NCBI GenBank assembly: GCA_007922225.1
Contig: ML679961.1
Span: 65,361,075 to 65,425,074, forward strand
DNA from: Emydura subglobosa
Taxonomy: Eukaryota; Chordata; Testudines; Chelidae
Length of the DNA stretch: 64,000 nt
Reading direction: 5' to 3'
Shown here in pieces: positions 46,221-60,240 of this stretch. Position 1 is the first letter of the stretch, and every line of letters begins with the position of its first letter. The translations under genes and the position numbers were made by a program. Under the pieces are notes generated by a model. The model did not search any database and was not told the origin of the DNA. It saw only the letters and a list, made by a program, of their open reading frames with translations.

Positions 46221-46469
46221 TTTAGAAGTGGCTAGTAAAAAACAACCCTCACAATAACCCAATTATGCTAATACCACAAAATGGGAATTCATTTAACCGA
46301 CAAAACGTGACAACAGGCTTCTCCAGTATCCCAGCTATGTGTTTATCATTTCTGTAACAAACAGCATTAACTGTTGCTAATGATGCACGTTAATTCACAA
46401 TTACCGCATTAATGTTGAGGAATTATACTATTATTTATCAAATGGCGTAACTCAATGGCCACAATCAGA

Positions 46470-46600
46470 ATCACAACTTCATTATGCTAGGTGCTGTGCA
46501 AACACATAGTAATAGACAATCCCTGTCCCAAAACATTTACAATCTAATTTAAAACAAGATACTTCCAAATGTTTGTACAATAACAAGAAGAAAATGGGTA
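46470..46600 (-). repeat. MIR-like CORE-SINE tail
   Basis: tcattatgctaggtgctgtg, caaacacatagtaatagaca, atccctgtcccaaaacattt and acaatctaattt are the complement of the family tail. Confidence 0.6.
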
Positions 46601-46724
46601 GGAAGGACAAGGTTAACTGCTAAGATCACAGTTACATAGTTATATGCCCATTACTTCTATACAAATTGAAATCAGTAATAAAACCACAATATTTCACAAT
46701 TCTGTAGCTGCTATCATCTCTGAC

Positions 46725-46890
46725 CATTTTCCTAACATTCCTTAATTAAGCCTCAACTTCCCCATGAGTTAGTAAATATCCATATTTTATAGACTAGTGA
46801 TCTGAAACAGAGAGGGGTTACACAGCAGAGCTGGGAACAAAACCCAAAGAAAGACTGAGTGCCAGAAATCCTAACTACTGGAAAACGCAT
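46725..46890 (-). repeat. MIR-like CORE-SINE head
   Basis: ccatattttatagactagtg, agaggggttacacagcagag, ctgggaacaaaacccaaag and ccagaaatcctaactactgg are the complement of the CORE and tRNA-like head. With 46470-46600 this may be one insertion split by about 120 bases. Confidence 0.55.
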
Positions 46891-48265
46891 ACTCTCATTA
46901 AGTGACTGAAAACACATCTCAAAAAAAGAAATACTGATGTACTATGGGATGGGGGTCTCAACACTTGAGTAAACTAAACATCATGATATACCTTGATGAA
47001 ATCAATACACCTAGTATGGTTCAATGTATGGAAGATGGCAATAAATGTTTATAGGTTTTTTTAATAAATTCAATTGCCATGACATCAGAAAATCTAAAGC
47101 CACATTGATATCAGCTGTACAATCAACTGACATTTTTAGAATATTCAGACATCATTTACAGAAGCATCTTGGGAAGTGTAGATCAAATCACTTCCATTAA
47201 AATGTATGAGAATAAACAAAGCCAATGTTCACTCTTCTTGAAACTTTTTCCATAGTTACAATCATTTCTAGTGTAAATGCTGCACTAATAAGTTTTAGGG
47301 TTTTTTAAAAAAAACTAATATGTTTAAAATCAAAAGGCTAACAACAAGTGGATTGTGATGAGTTAGATTCCATCTTAGAGTTCTAATGATTCAAAGTCCT
47401 TTCCTGAAGTTTAAGATGCAAGCAGAAACCCTGAATTAAATTATTTTCCTATAAGTCATTGCCATCCCATCCATCACTATACTTGTATTTATGGAAAATA
47501 AATCTGAAATTAAATCTAATGCACTTTAATTCAGTTATCATGTATGCAATTAGAAATATATGTGTCATCATCCAAATAATAATAATCACAAGGATAGGCA
47601 AACCTTAGGATCACTGATAACTCATGTTTGATTCATTCTGATATGGACACCATCTACTCAACACCCACCCACCATTTTCATTCCATTTCATAAAGAAACA
47701 AAGCAAAATTCTCCAGGTCAAACACAGCAAAATGCAGCCTCGAAGTAAGCACATGAAACACCCAATGGAAGCCTCTGGGCCAAATTCAGCAGTGGCTGAA
47801 AAAATGGTGTAAATGTGGTCAGAGTGTGGATGTAAACTACAAAAAATTGTCTAACTTGCACCAATTCGGCCTCCAGTAGGTGGGCAAAATGAGTAACTTA
47901 TACAAAGAGGGAGTGGAAAGATACCGGGTATTAGGAAAAGTAATTAACAGGAAGGCCCAATCCCTGCTTTAACACTCACACCTTGTCCAGCACCCCCAGG
48001 GGCAATTCAGTCCTGGAATAAGTAGTTGTGTAGTTTCCATTTAAGTAATTGAGCTTCTCTTTTCGATGACTGAACAGATATTTTGGGGGCATTTATTATG
48101 CTTTGAATTTGGAGAACTCTTTGAAACAATGCTCTAGAGGGAAGCACTGAGGCACAGATAGCTAGTCTTACAAAAGGGCTGACTTGCTGGTGCCTCAAAG
48201 GGACAAAACTCACAGCAACCAATATGGAAGTTCTCACATGCCTCACACTGCAAATACAAGACCAA
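46891..48265. other. No recognised feature
   Basis: Unassigned AT-rich sequence. Confidence 0.4.
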
Positions 48266-48340
48266 GGTGAAATCTTGACTCTGCTGAAGTCAATGGCAAA
48301 TCTCTCATTAACTTCAATGAGGCCAGCATTTCACTCCAAA
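48266..48340. repeat. Short palindromic repeat
   Basis: ggtgaaatcttgactctgct and ggccagcatttcactcc are complements, with gaagtcaatgg and cattaacttcaat inside. A hairpin of about 70 bases. Confidence 0.6.
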
Positions 48341-51224
48341 CCCTTTTAATATCTGATGTTTTTTCCCATTTCAACTTTAGCACAGCAAGATAAACTAATA
48401 TCTCTTTCTCTGTTTCTCCTGTAGAGGGCCTTTCAGATATAGTTCTGTTTAACTAAAGAAAAAGTCTCTGTTGTCTCTTGTCAGATTAAGTCAGTGGGAC
48501 TCACACTTGCTTACTCCATGATGGAGTTTGGCTCCCATGGAAAACTAAATCAGTGTAAATAACACTTGTCTTCCACACTAAGGGCCTTGTACTTTGTGAC
48601 ATCATTTACACCAGCACAAAGAGATTGCAAAATGTATGTAAAAGTCCCTAGACTTTAAATAGGCAACAGACTTCACTGAGGTGCAGCAAAAATATGTTAC
48701 AATTACAATCTAGGACTTGAGAATATAGCATTTGTGCCCTGGTCAGACTTTACAATAAAGTCTGACATTTATTCTGCCACAAAGACTTCACTGTATAAAT
48801 GTTTATGTGGCAATATAGGAGAATGTATAGGCCAGTGATAAATTAGGGATCTACAATTCCATCTAGAGTTCTGATCATGCAATAAAGCATGACAAAAAAT
48901 CAGCTAGTTTATATATTGAGAACTTTAAGATTGAATTGTAGTATTGCAGTGACTCTTCCTTATACAACACCATCTATACATAGCACAATATTATGAACCA
49001 GGCATCTTTGCTATGGACACTACAAGATAATGCAGTGAATTACATATTTTTAAATTATTTTCTCTATCTTTTCTCTCTTTTGTATGTAGCTAAACTAACT
49101 GGCTTGAAACAAAATGTCTGTATAAGCAGAGGTGCGAGGCCAGGGATGGGAGTTGAAGTTTAATTCCAATTCTATTGAGTCTGAAATCCTTAGTGCTGTA
49201 GTAGTGTATCTTCTGCAACAGTATCCTAATTACAGACCATATATCCAATTACCAAAAACATGAGCCCGTTACAGTATGCGGATCCAGTTACAAGCTGTCT
49301 GCCCTTGGCAGATTAACAGGATGCCAACTGATCGCTGGATATTATCTAGTATTTCTTGCAAAGCACTGAAGTACATGGACAATTTGAGGGATGTCATATA
49401 GTTATTTGCATTTTTTACAGTTAAACTCAATATACAAATTATCAGTGTTTGGGTGCCATACAGTTTATTTGAGCAGCTACATACGGTTTATTTAGCAGTG
49501 CACACAAGACTATTTGCATAGATGGCATATGCTTCAAACTCAGCTAGCAAACAAGATTCCACGATGTACTGCATGCTCAAAACTGCAAGGTGCTCTCTGG
49601 ATTTTATAATACCAGGTTCACCAACGGGTGCACCTTTCCACTAGTTCTTAACATTCAGATTGCCTTATTAACTCAAATGGTATCACTGATCTGCAGCCAA
49701 CCTACTCCACTGACAGTTGGCTAAATTGTCAAAGTGATGAGGCCAGAAAGATGAGAGCCGGGAAAGGAACTATTAGCATTCACCGTCACAAGCCAATTCA
49801 CATGGTGCCTTTTTTTTGGTATGCACTTTTCAAAACCTAAAAATACAGAGTGGGTCTAATCATGGCTTTACGTCTTTAAGGAGCACTGAGAGCATACAGA
49901 TGAAGTGGCCAACCCGAGGTCACCTGAGACAATGGAAGTTCACATACCCTTGGAGAAAGATGTGGCTTGTGCTTCACACCCCGTGACTTCAGATGTTGGC
50001 AGGGGCTCAGGGTGCAGGAGCATGGCCAGCCATTCCCAGCTGGCCATGCTTCCTTGCCAGGAATACTAGCCAGCCCGTCTCCCCAGTATACAAGAAGCAC
50101 TAGTGTCAGCTGCCTGCATCCTGCACAGGTACTATGCTAGAGAAGAGGTGGTATCAGCATTCCACCTGCTGCTCCTGCTGGCCTCTGTTGTCATGTCTCC
50201 CTTCCCCAGCTCATCTGTATTTAACCATTATTTCATTCCGTTGAAAGGGGTGGGAGAGAGACTTATTTGCCTTTACATTTAAACAGCTATAGATCCAATA
50301 TCTTTGTACCGAAACAAAAGATCTTCAGATTTCCTCTGAGAGCGCATGCATCCAAGAAAGGGAGCAGGAGGGTACATGCAAGGAGCAAGCACAAGCAATG
50401 TGTAAATCATTCAGTCCAATAAAAAGATTCTGCTACATGGAAATTATCTAGGAAGAAGAAAGCAAAATTCCACATCTAGTCATTTATATGCATTTTGCAA
50501 GCACCTCAGATCCCACTGTCTGAAAAATTATACTTCCCTGTACAGGCACAGCAATGACATAAGCTTCTGTATGTATGTAATGAGACTTAACTCAGCATTT
50601 TCTCCAACCTTCCTTCAAGAGATTTGTGTCAACCCAATTTTATTTACTGTAACTGGACCACTAAAAATTTCTGGGTACTCCTAGCAACTCCAGTGTCTGA
50701 AATAAGGATGAGAAGGGCTTCTAGCTCCAAAGGAAGTATTACTGTTTTATTGTAAGACAGCTTATAAAAGAAGGAATAAAAGCTGATTTGTTACACAGCC
50801 ACTTTCAATAATACTAAGGGCCACATTCTAATCTTCAGCATGCTCTGCTCAATGCCACTTAATCCAAAAAAACCCAAAACCCATTGATACTGCACGTGCT
50901 GTTGGCCCTTACTTAAAGTGCATCATTTTACTGGTATTTTCAATAGTTTTCATTGTGCCTCATAATTCAACAGTAATGGCTAGACACTCCAGGCAGCAGG
51001 AGCAGAAGCAGTGAAAACAGGGACTGATGCACCAGAGGGGCAGAGAGGAGGGGGATAAAATGGGGACCAGCCAGGGCCACCCCTCTCCTGCATCCTTGTG
51101 GACCAAGAACTGTGCACAGGAGAGTCCCCATAAACACATACTGCTGATTCCCCTCCTAATGTACCCCACAATAAATTAAATAAATTCTGGCTCTAACGTG
51201 CCATTTGCTGCCATCTGTGTCCTG
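48341..51224. other. No recognised feature
   Basis: Unassigned sequence. The GC-richer patch at 49870-50220 has overlapping open frames without domain signatures. Confidence 0.4.
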
Positions 51225-51385
51225 CTCCTTCCCCACTCTGTGTCTGTCCTGACTATCTGTAGTAAGGCTGTAAACGGTTCAGGGCAGGGACCATCTATTA
51301 CTCTGTCTGTACAGCACCTAGCACAATGGGGCCCCATCTTGGTTGACGCTTAGGTGTTCCTGTAATAAACATGATGCATAACAAG
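51225..51385 (+). repeat. MIR-like CORE-SINE tail, plus strand
   Basis: cagggaccatctattactct, gtctgtacagcacctagcac, aatggggccccatcttggtt and gtaataaacatgatgc are the plus-strand form of the tail seen reversed at 4660, 38485, 46470 and 60118. Confidence 0.7.
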
Positions 51386-53714
51386 TGATAGCCCATGACT
51401 CAGTCATACTTGTGTAGTATTATTAGGGCTTATAGCCTCTGTGTACTCCAGCCAACGGGGAGCAACATGATCACACATACATGAACAGGTCTGACTTTCC
51501 ATCCAGTAGAGGTCAAGGGTAACACACATCGCACATATTGACATAGGAATTTGTACTTTTCCATGACCATGTGACAGTACCCCATATCCAGAGGCTGTTT
51601 GCCCACTGCATCAAAAATGGTATCCACACCTTCCAAGATACTCTTTAAGAGGGAACATCATAGCCTTTTACAAATCTTTGGCCCTTGTGTGTCAGCTGAC
51701 ACATTTATCTTTGACTGTCTCCTTTGAGAGAATAGATATCTGTTTCCTTATCACTGCTGGAGAATAATTTCCTCATAAGTAACTGTGAAACCAACCTCGT
51801 CTTATATTAATCAATAGTAGCATTTAAGGGCAATTTACAAAAGAGAACTGAAATTAAGAGACAGTGGATATTAAGATACCTGAATGGGAGACAGGAAGTC
51901 TCTTCGAGCTATCATTAAATTTATATTACGGCACATTCCCACACAAAAAAAATCTACTTCAAAAATCTAATTATCAGAAAGACCGGAGATGAGGCAAGTT
52001 CTGAACCTTGGAATTTTTGGAAATAAAAATGGAAATATTTCTGTGACAGAGCTTGTTTCTGTTTATTTTAAATATCAACTGTTTGAAGCTGCTAAGAGGT
52101 TTGGAATGTTAGTAGTATTCCAGTTATAGAGGCATGAGTGGACAGAATGCAGGTGGAACCGTCAACTGTGAATGATAAATGTAATTTACCACATGGCTCT
52201 GCATTTTATAACCCGGGAAGGACTTTATCATATGACTATTGAGGTATGGGTATACCTATATAAATGACGCTGTCGTAGGACACAGCACCTTTTAACCATA
52301 TAGCAACACCACTCCTTTTGAAAACTTCCCATTCATGTCTAGACAGCTTTCATCTAGTGCCACCAATGAGAGTGGGTGGGGACAGTCTGGAAGTATCCAT
52401 CAGTCCCCAAGTGTTACCAACTAGTGCCTTGTTTATTTGATGGTATAGAAGTATGTAAATTACAGGGGAACTGGACTGCACAGGTGAATGGGATAGGTCA
52501 TCTTCAGGTCGCAGATTTGAATCTAGGCCACATCGGTAGTAAATAAAATTGCTGTTCAATGGCTGTTCAGCAACCCAAACAAGAGGACTTAGGAGTCTCA
52601 GTCCAGTTCCATTACAACTGGACTGAGTATCTTCATTACAAACTTACATCCTTGTCAATGGTCTGAATAGATAGATATCAAAAAAATGAATGGCCCACAA
52701 AGAATAAATGCCTCTCACTCTCCTAGAGGTGGGCCTTCCAAGTCAGGATGCTTAGACAGTCAAATTGGCAACTTTAACAAGCATAATTCTAACTTAAAAA
52801 ATGTTTAAAGAGCTATGAAAACTATTAGCAGATTCTTTAAAGAAATGCTTTCATAAACAAAACAATTCACTGCTGCAACACATATAGTTCATACAAAAGA
52901 AATCAAAGGGTAAAAACCCATGTGCTATTGTACCAAAGAGATGTTAATGCCACAAAGCAGCTTAAGTTGCATTATAAAAATTACAGAAAGTCCACCTACA
53001 GCTGAACTTGCAGCCTTGGACAATTTAAAATGTTTCCTGTAAAATCTCTTCTTACCAGTAGACAAAACACAGGAGCAAAAGATAACCATATACTGCAGAC
53101 TTTCGTAACAGCTACAGCAAGAACTTGGCTAATGTTGTAGCCATAGAGTGTTGACAGATGTATATAAAACTATTAATAATGAAGGAATGCAAGCAAGTTA
53201 CAACCTCACCAGCTATTCTGTGATGGTTATATATTTTATTATGCATTTTAGGATATAGCAAAATAATGTGGTTTGAAAATCTGTTATTCAGCACATATAT
53301 ACTTGACCTCGATTACAATGCTTTATGCATGGATCCCTTACAATATACAAACAAAACAGATTGCGGTGCATTTTTAAACCAGTACACATGCTTATTAAAT
53401 CTGAGTTACAATTATTAATAAACTATCTTCATGGGGTAAGAAAACCTTTTGAGATGCAGGAACAGACACTACAGCCAGAGATTTGACTGCTTCTTGTCAA
53501 AGCAGAAACCGTCAAAAAATGCACATAACTGAATTCTCCATAAAATTATTATGGTTCTAAAAGGCATACTACTGATTAGCATAGCTTCTTTTTCCCCACT
53601 TACACTGTACAATACCCTGGAGATCCCGTTCAATTACACTAAGCCTTTTATTCAAGAAATTTCTGTCCCAGGTTAAGCGCTGACATTGACTCATTCTCAG
53701 ACATTAGGCAACTG
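51386..53714. other. No firmly recognised feature
   Basis: AT-rich. At 52350-52550 a block ending gcagatttgaatctaggcca could be a tRNA-related SINE (box B-like word), but no partner copy or box A is seen, so I leave it unassigned. Confidence 0.3.
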
Positions 53715-53797
53715 TATGTTCCCTCTCTGTAATATGAGGAGACTACTTATCTATCCCTCACCACTGGGACAGTAAGACTTAAATCTGTAAATCACTT
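53715..53797 (+). repeat. MIR 3' fragment
   Basis: ccctctctgtaatatgagga, actacttatctatccctcac and gtaaatcactt are the second half of a MIR. It stops where the next MITE begins. Confidence 0.5.
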
Positions 53798-53905
53798 AGG
53801 GTATGTCTACACTGCAATTAAAACCTCTGGCTGGCCCATGCCAGCTGACGTAAGGTCACAGGGCCCTGGCTAAGAAGTTGTTTAATTGCAGTGTAGACTT
53901 GTGAG
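53798..53905. repeat. Palindromic MITE, gtctacactgcaatt ends
   Basis: tatgtctacactgcaattaa on the left pairs with tttaattgcagtgtagactt on the right. The middle (ggctggcccatgccagctga) is a second small palindrome. It directly abuts the end of the MIR at 53797, so it probably inserted into it. Confidence 0.65.
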
Positions 53906-56879
53906 ATGCATCAGCCTGAACTGCATGTATTACATCATAAAATTCTGTGATTATATACATTTAAAGGTTTTTGGTATTAAGAATTTCCTCTTGGAACGCA
54001 ACTGTTGACACAACCAAGCCCTAAAAGACATGACATTGTGAATTCTTGTTCCAAATGAGTACTGTTTATTCACCCTAAAAAATTACCTTCCAACATGCCT
54101 CTGCTTAAAATTAAAGGGATTCATATGCGAATGTTGTAGATGGAGAGCAAAACAATCCACTAGACATCAATGTGTCAGAAGGATATTTTGTAGATCACAG
54201 AAAAATAATGAGCACTGCTGAATTAACATAATTGTGTCTTATTTATGTACCATACATTTATGTACCAAAAATCAGAAAAACTGTTACCTGACTATGTCCT
54301 TTCTGCAACTCACATCTCTCCCAGTCAAAGCCAATTGGGCTGTGCCCTTTTTTTTTTTTTTTAAATATATAAAGTAAATAGCAAAGGCAATTCAGATTTG
54401 TCCACAAGACTCCTGGACCAAGACACATCCCTTCCATGCTTACTTCTCTACTTTACTAGGCTCCTGTATCAGAGATCTAGTGGCCACAGCCAACATGTAG
54501 TTAAATCAGATTACCAAAGTAACTGATATTTTTCTTAGTAACATTGTTAGGGAATTTACTTTCAGTACAGCGTGTATATGACATCAGAGGATTTCTGGAG
54601 ACCTATAATTTTTCATTTTAAATAAAAATATACCTCTAACTAATTTCCTTGTAGAGACAGGCCTCAAAATGTAACTCACTCGCTAAGGAGGCTCATCAAT
54701 GAAAAAAAATATAGTATTTTTCCAACCAAAAGGCTCATGAGGCAGGCTGATAAGCATTTTAAGATTCCATGAGTGTTATCTCTTCTTGCAGCCCTTAGAA
54801 CCTCCACTGGGCTATGGATGATGGGATAAATGCACATCTGATATCCTCCCAAGCCCCTCCCCCAATTCCTATGTACCTCCTGAGGTTCACTAGAATGAAG
54901 CACACTGTTCCTGCAGATCTTAGGTCTACTGGAGAGTGAACACCTAACATCATAGGTCACCTAATGAGCCTTGGGTGGTGCAAAGATTTCCCTTTTAAGG
55001 CCTCAAAATACAGAAGTAGACATAATCCTGCACCTAACCGCTCACAACCTAGTCAGAGCATAGTACACTAAGGTAGTTTGTGTGCCTTGTCTGAGAAGTA
55101 TAACTTTAGCTCTGCATTTCCTTGGTATCCAACATTTGTAGGTTTGTTTGATTTAGCCAACGTCTTTAAGAAGTAATATGTACTCAGACCACTGATGTGT
55201 GCTAGCAGCCATAAACAAGTTATTTTTCATGAGGGAATGTACGATATGGCAGGTAGAGCCCAAACAACAGGTTGGTTATTTTAATACAAAGTTATTTTTA
55301 ATGACCAAAAAGAAAAAAATAGTGTGTGGTTGCCATATTAACAGTAATTTAACTAACCAACATAGGATGGAAACAAAAATACTGGAGACTTCCATGATTA
55401 ATCTTCGCCTCCACCTCCAAGGGCTCAAAGGATAAGATACGATATCAGTAAGGTGAAGCATTGAAAATAATAGCATGTAAAGTCACAACAAACAACTAAT
55501 TCATATCCTTGGTGGTAATGCAGATCAACTGAATGCACATATTCAAACATATCTGCAGAACATTCAGCAAACAGTTCAAAAGCATGATTTCATCCTATTG
55601 AAAACTTAGATGCCCTCCCATTACCAACATGTCACGCAAGAAAGGTTGTTTCTGAATGTTCATTCAGTTCTAATTAAACACACAGCAGGCTGTTGCTAGG
55701 ACCTCTTCAATAAAAGCTCCATATTTGTCCTACTTTTCTCTACCCAAAAGATCACCATAAAAAACCCAAAAGTCTCACATGGGACAATGCTATTCATACA
55801 TAAATGAAAAGAAATGTAACCAATATTTAAGGGAATTAAAATCAAATGGACTCATGGGTGGGAACTGTGCATTTAGAATGTTTCTTTGTGGTGTTTGATT
55901 ACACTGAATTTTGCCAAACATATTAAAATTCTTAGTTACCGCTACCCAGGTGTGTAATATTTTCACCCCATTTTTCTACTGAAAGAAGGAGCCTACCTTA
56001 CGAGTCTTTCGGTGGAAGAAATTCTGTCTTTCTATTGACAATTCCCTTAGTAATTGGGTTACACTATAAAGCCTATTTCTGCAAGGAAAAAGCTAGAAGT
56101 ATATTTTTGTTTAAAATGAAAATATAGGCATCTCTCTCATTAAAGTGAGCAATGACACACAAAGTATTCCAAATGGATCAGATCAAACCCTCTGAGGACT
56201 TGGGGGAAAAAAAAGTCAGGGTGAAATTATTCAGCAAATTGCTCGAGCTGCATCTCACAATTCCTGACTCATTATCCCATCACAAGGCTGTATTTGGAGT
56301 ATCACAAATGGAACAAGGCTCATGTCTCTTTAAATGCACAAGATGTTTGAGATCAGAAGGTACATTCACAGAAGTGAACAACATCTGTGCTGTTACTCAG
56401 GCCTTCCTCTCCTCAAGGCAACATGGCTCCCTCAAGCACCGTACTGCCACTGTCTGTCTATACCTAGAGCTACTACCACACCCACCCTACTTCCCAAAGA
56501 TGGGGAGGGAGACACAAGGTAGAAATTCTGAGAGATAATATTGACAGGTTAGCATTAACTTCTGAAGAAGACTTCCCCATGGGGCTATCAGGAGATTATG
56601 ATGAATGGAACAGCTATACCCGAGCAATACATCCAAAGCCCCTACAAATGTAGTCTTTTCACAAAGGGGTTTCTGTAGGTTCAGAAAGAGGAGATATTAA
56701 ACATTGGCTTGTCTTCTTTTCTTCTAACAGTTTCCAAGCAATGAAAGAAAGCGGTTATTTTTTTCATCCGTCATTGGGAGGACATTATCCTGTTTGAAAA
56801 GCTGCTTATCAGCACCAGCTCCATAGCAATCACACACACTGCCTCATCTTCATTTCCACTCATAGCTTCTTCTCTTCTC
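53906..56879. other. No recognised feature
   Basis: AT-rich unassigned sequence with a poly(T) run of about 15 near 54348. The 128-residue frame at 56152-56538 shows no domain. Confidence 0.4.
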
Positions 56880-57350
56880 ACCTTTACTGTTCGGTTCTGC
56901 TGCCTGATGTCACAGCAGCTGGCAGCAGCAATTGGGTGGAGCTTGCTCAGTGCAGGCAGAATCTTCGGCAACTTTCACGTCAAACTCTTACAAATCTCTA
57001 CTGAGCACATGCAAACTGAGATTTTTCAAAGGCTTATAACTTGGTCAGACATGGACAATTTTTGATAGAAACAGCAAAAGACCCAATACAAAGCTGCTCC
57101 CCTGCCCAATTTCAAGAACCTGCTCAAAAGCAGGGAGGCATTACAGCTTCCCAACAAAACAATTGTAAGAACTGTTTTAACATGAATAAAAAAAACATAT
57201 TTTTCTCTAGTCTTGTCCTCAGAAATTGCTCAACCATTTTTACTAAAACTTTAAAAAAAATTCAGCCTGAGGCAGATATCCAGCATGGAAAATTTCAGCC
57301 TGAACAGATAAAATCTAGCTAAGTTATAAGCAACTGAACACAGGATTTTA
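56880..57350. repeat. Possible interspersed repeat, class unknown
   Basis: The words tgctcagtgcaggcagaatc, gcaaactgagatttttcaaa and ggcttataacttggtcagac feel like a dispersed reptile repeat, but no second copy exists in this window to prove it. Confidence 0.25.
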
Positions 57351-57419
57351 TACTGGTGTCAGGCCATCTTAATAGGCTACCAGCTTTGTCTATAACGAAT
57401 TTAACCTTATAGCCCCTAC

Positions 57420-57595
57420 AAGAAGTAAATAGGTATCCTAGTTTTACAGGCAGGGAAATCAAGACACTGCCAGGGTAAGAGACTTGCCCAAGATCACACA
57501 GTGAGCCCATAGCAGATCTGGGGATAAAACTAATGTCTCCCAACTCCCCTGCCTGCACCTTATTCACAAAGTCATTCGCTTCTTTCCCTCCATAT
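57420..57595 (-). repeat. MIR/CORE-SINE
   Basis: ttttacaggcagggaaatca, agagacttgcccaagatcac and acagtgagcccatagcagat followed by ctcccaactcccctgcctgc give the MIR complement from the CORE to the head. Confidence 0.7.
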
Positions 57596-58854
57596 GACGC
57601 TTTACCCACATCTAGGCAGACTGTTAATTTTGGCAGGGTCATTTGCACTGTAAAATGGAAAAAAACAATGGGGCAAATGTTAAAAGCAGAGAAAAAATGA
57701 CTTTCCAGTATCTTATGACTTTAAACCACCTCCTTTTATATACTTCACCATGGCAGGAAAACAGGAAACACTGCTCTAGCTGTTTTCATTCCTTTTTCTC
57801 AACAGTATTAAACATTTTATGAGCTTGGATATTCCAAAAGGAACCGTGTCAGGCCATAAACTGCAGAAATGCATATTCCCCAGAGGCTTATAACAAAGAA
57901 CGCAGATGGCAACAGAACTGAAAATGGTAATAATTACATTTTTAACATAGTCATTTTCAACTAACACAAAATTGTGCCTTCTGAGAATAATTTTTAACCA
58001 CCAACATCAAAATACAAAAGCATCTCAATTTGCCATGGTAGTGACACATTCAGTAGTAAACCAGAATAATTCCCCTTTATTAAAAAGTTTTTGCACAATA
58101 TTATGGAGCAAAGGAACACAATTTAAACACGACCAATCTGCCAGCAATAAAAAGTAATTTGGTGAAAATTTATGTAGAAAAAATAAGAACATTGCTCTTC
58201 AGTAGACAGATTTCCCCTCAAGCTCTTGGTTTTTATTACTGTACATAATAATACAATTGGAAACGGATTCCAAAAAATATTTTCCCAAGGTGAACTCTGT
58301 CTATAAGTGAGGTATTTTCATTACAATTATACTTCGACAGCTTATAAAAAAACAAACAAAAACAAAAGAGAAAATAATGGCTGTTTGAGTACACTAGAAA
58401 TGGCTAATCAAAAGCAAATTTATGGACTCAGCTACCTGAATTAAAACACTGCTACAAGTTTATAATGTGGAAGGAAAAAAAATATGCAGTTGAACATAAA
58501 ATGCTTTACATGCTTTCTTGAACAATTTTTTACACAAACTGCTGAAGTACATTGAACGGGTCTGTCTCCATGAATGGGAAAATGTATTTGAAAGCCATAT
58601 GAAAAGACAGTTCAAATACAGCTCCTCTTGTCCTGTTTCCTAACACAGTTTGGCTCCCTGATTAGTGGGGACAGTGCCAAAGTGTGTTCCAAGCATATGC
58701 TCAAGTTAATATTGTTTTTCAATTATCCAAATATGGTTGGTGTTACTCTTTCATTAGTCACATATTGTGTGTGATCTCTCTTAATGATTCAATTTGTATG
58801 AATGTTTTTACAGAATTAACACAAAATATCATAAATGCCTAAAAGTTTTGCATT
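57596..58854. other. No recognised feature
   Basis: AT-rich unassigned sequence. Confidence 0.4.
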
Positions 58855-59085
58855 TCTATACCACCTATCAGAGGATCTTTGTTCCTTTGACATTTATTTA
58901 GCTTCACAACACAATTATGAAGTAGGCAAGTATTCTTATCCTATTTTATGGACAGAGAAATTGGCACAGTTTAAGTAACTTTGCAAAGGTCACACTGGAA
59001 GAGCTGGGAATAGATCCCAATCTTCTATCTCCAGATCCTAACTTTAACTACAAGGCCATCCTTCTATCCCATACAATAAACATTC
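58855..59085 (-). repeat. MIR/CORE-SINE, nearly full
   Basis: In order: atcctattttatggacagag, aaattggcacagtttaagta, actttgcaaaggtcacactg, gaagagctgggaatagatcc and ctccagatcctaactttaac. These follow the MIR complement closely from the tail to the tRNA-like head. Confidence 0.75.
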
Positions 59086-60117
59086 AAAGCAAAAATTAAA
59101 ATGTACATATAAAACCTTGGTAATTGGATATTATATATACACCTTTCGTTCATAAACAAGAATAATATTCAGATTCATCAGCTTCTGATTCATTAGATTC
59201 TAATGAATCTAAGCTATCATTTATAAATATTAAATTTCAAGCCTTTAGAGTTGCAAAGATAACCTTCCAAATACGACTATAAAGATATAATATCTTCTCA
59301 TCTTCTGAATCTGAAGAGATATTTCTGCTGCTGTTCCTTAGCTTTTCCAAGAAGCAGCAGAAATTAACAAAACTGATCAGCTTCACAACTGCTATTGAGA
59401 ATCCTACAAGGAATTTGTCACAAACCATGTCAATGTAATTGAGAAAGCTACATGCAGCAGCAGCGAAGTCAGGCACTGGAGTTATTCATTGGGGAGAAGG
59501 ACTGAAAAACCAGAGGCTGAAGAAGGAATAGAGCATGAAGGAGAACTTATTTCATTTCTGGCAACCAGATAGCTGGGTCAGGACTAAATTAGAACATTCT
59601 CGATTATGCAGCAGCCAGGAGGCTCAGCATGGTGGAGAAGAGACAGGAAGCTCTTTCTCCCTTCGAGCAGTTGTAGGAGAATGACTTTAAATTCATATTA
59701 CATGTACCAGTCAGAAACCAATACAAAAGGTAAGACCCACTCCGCTAGAAATCCCAGCATTGTCGCTCTTCCCAGCAGCTGGTGGAAGAGGAACTGGGTT
59801 TCTCATTGAGGTCTTGCCTGTATAACTAGCTGTTTGAAGCCCCGTTGTATAAAATCATTTCTGGGTAATAGGCCTGATCCTCTGGCTATAATATGGTTGG
59901 TAAATTTTTCAAACTGATAGTAAAGTTTCTCTAACTGATTCTCCCTTAGTCAGTGCCTTGTTAACCAAAAACATTTGTACATGACATAACATACAAACAA
60001 AGTTCTCACCTTTTAGACAAACACAAAAGGGGCATGAGGTGGCAGGCATTTAGAAGAAGGACATCGGTTTGATCAAGAAAAAGGTGAAGGAAACAACTAG
60101 ACAATAACAGGCAACTG
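59086..60117. other. No firmly recognised feature
   Basis: The minus-strand frame at 59237-59476 ends in an acidic RNISSDSEDEKILYLYSRIW stretch. The nearby plus strand shows local repeats of ttctgaatctgaa-like words, so the acidic run follows from those. No family recognised. Confidence 0.3.
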
Positions 60118-60240
60118 TGATTATTTTATAGCATCAATAAGATGCTCTGGTAAGTGCTTTATAGACAAGTATGAAAACAAGGTCCCATCCAAAATATTTT
60201 ACAATCTGGACATTGTTCAATTAAAGGCCATTTGAAATTC
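60118..60240 (-). repeat. MIR-like CORE-SINE tail
   Basis: agatgctctggtaagtgctt, tatagacaagtatgaaaaca, aggtcccatccaaaatattt and tacaatctggacattg match the complement of the family tail. Confidence 0.55.

Noticed and set aside
56152..56538. 128-residue open frame
   Set aside because: No recognisable domain, start context or splice sites, and no codon-like pattern visible.
59237..59476. Acidic Ser-rich minus-strand frame as a gene
   Set aside because: The acidic run comes from local repeats of ttctgaatctga-like words, and no other feature supports coding.
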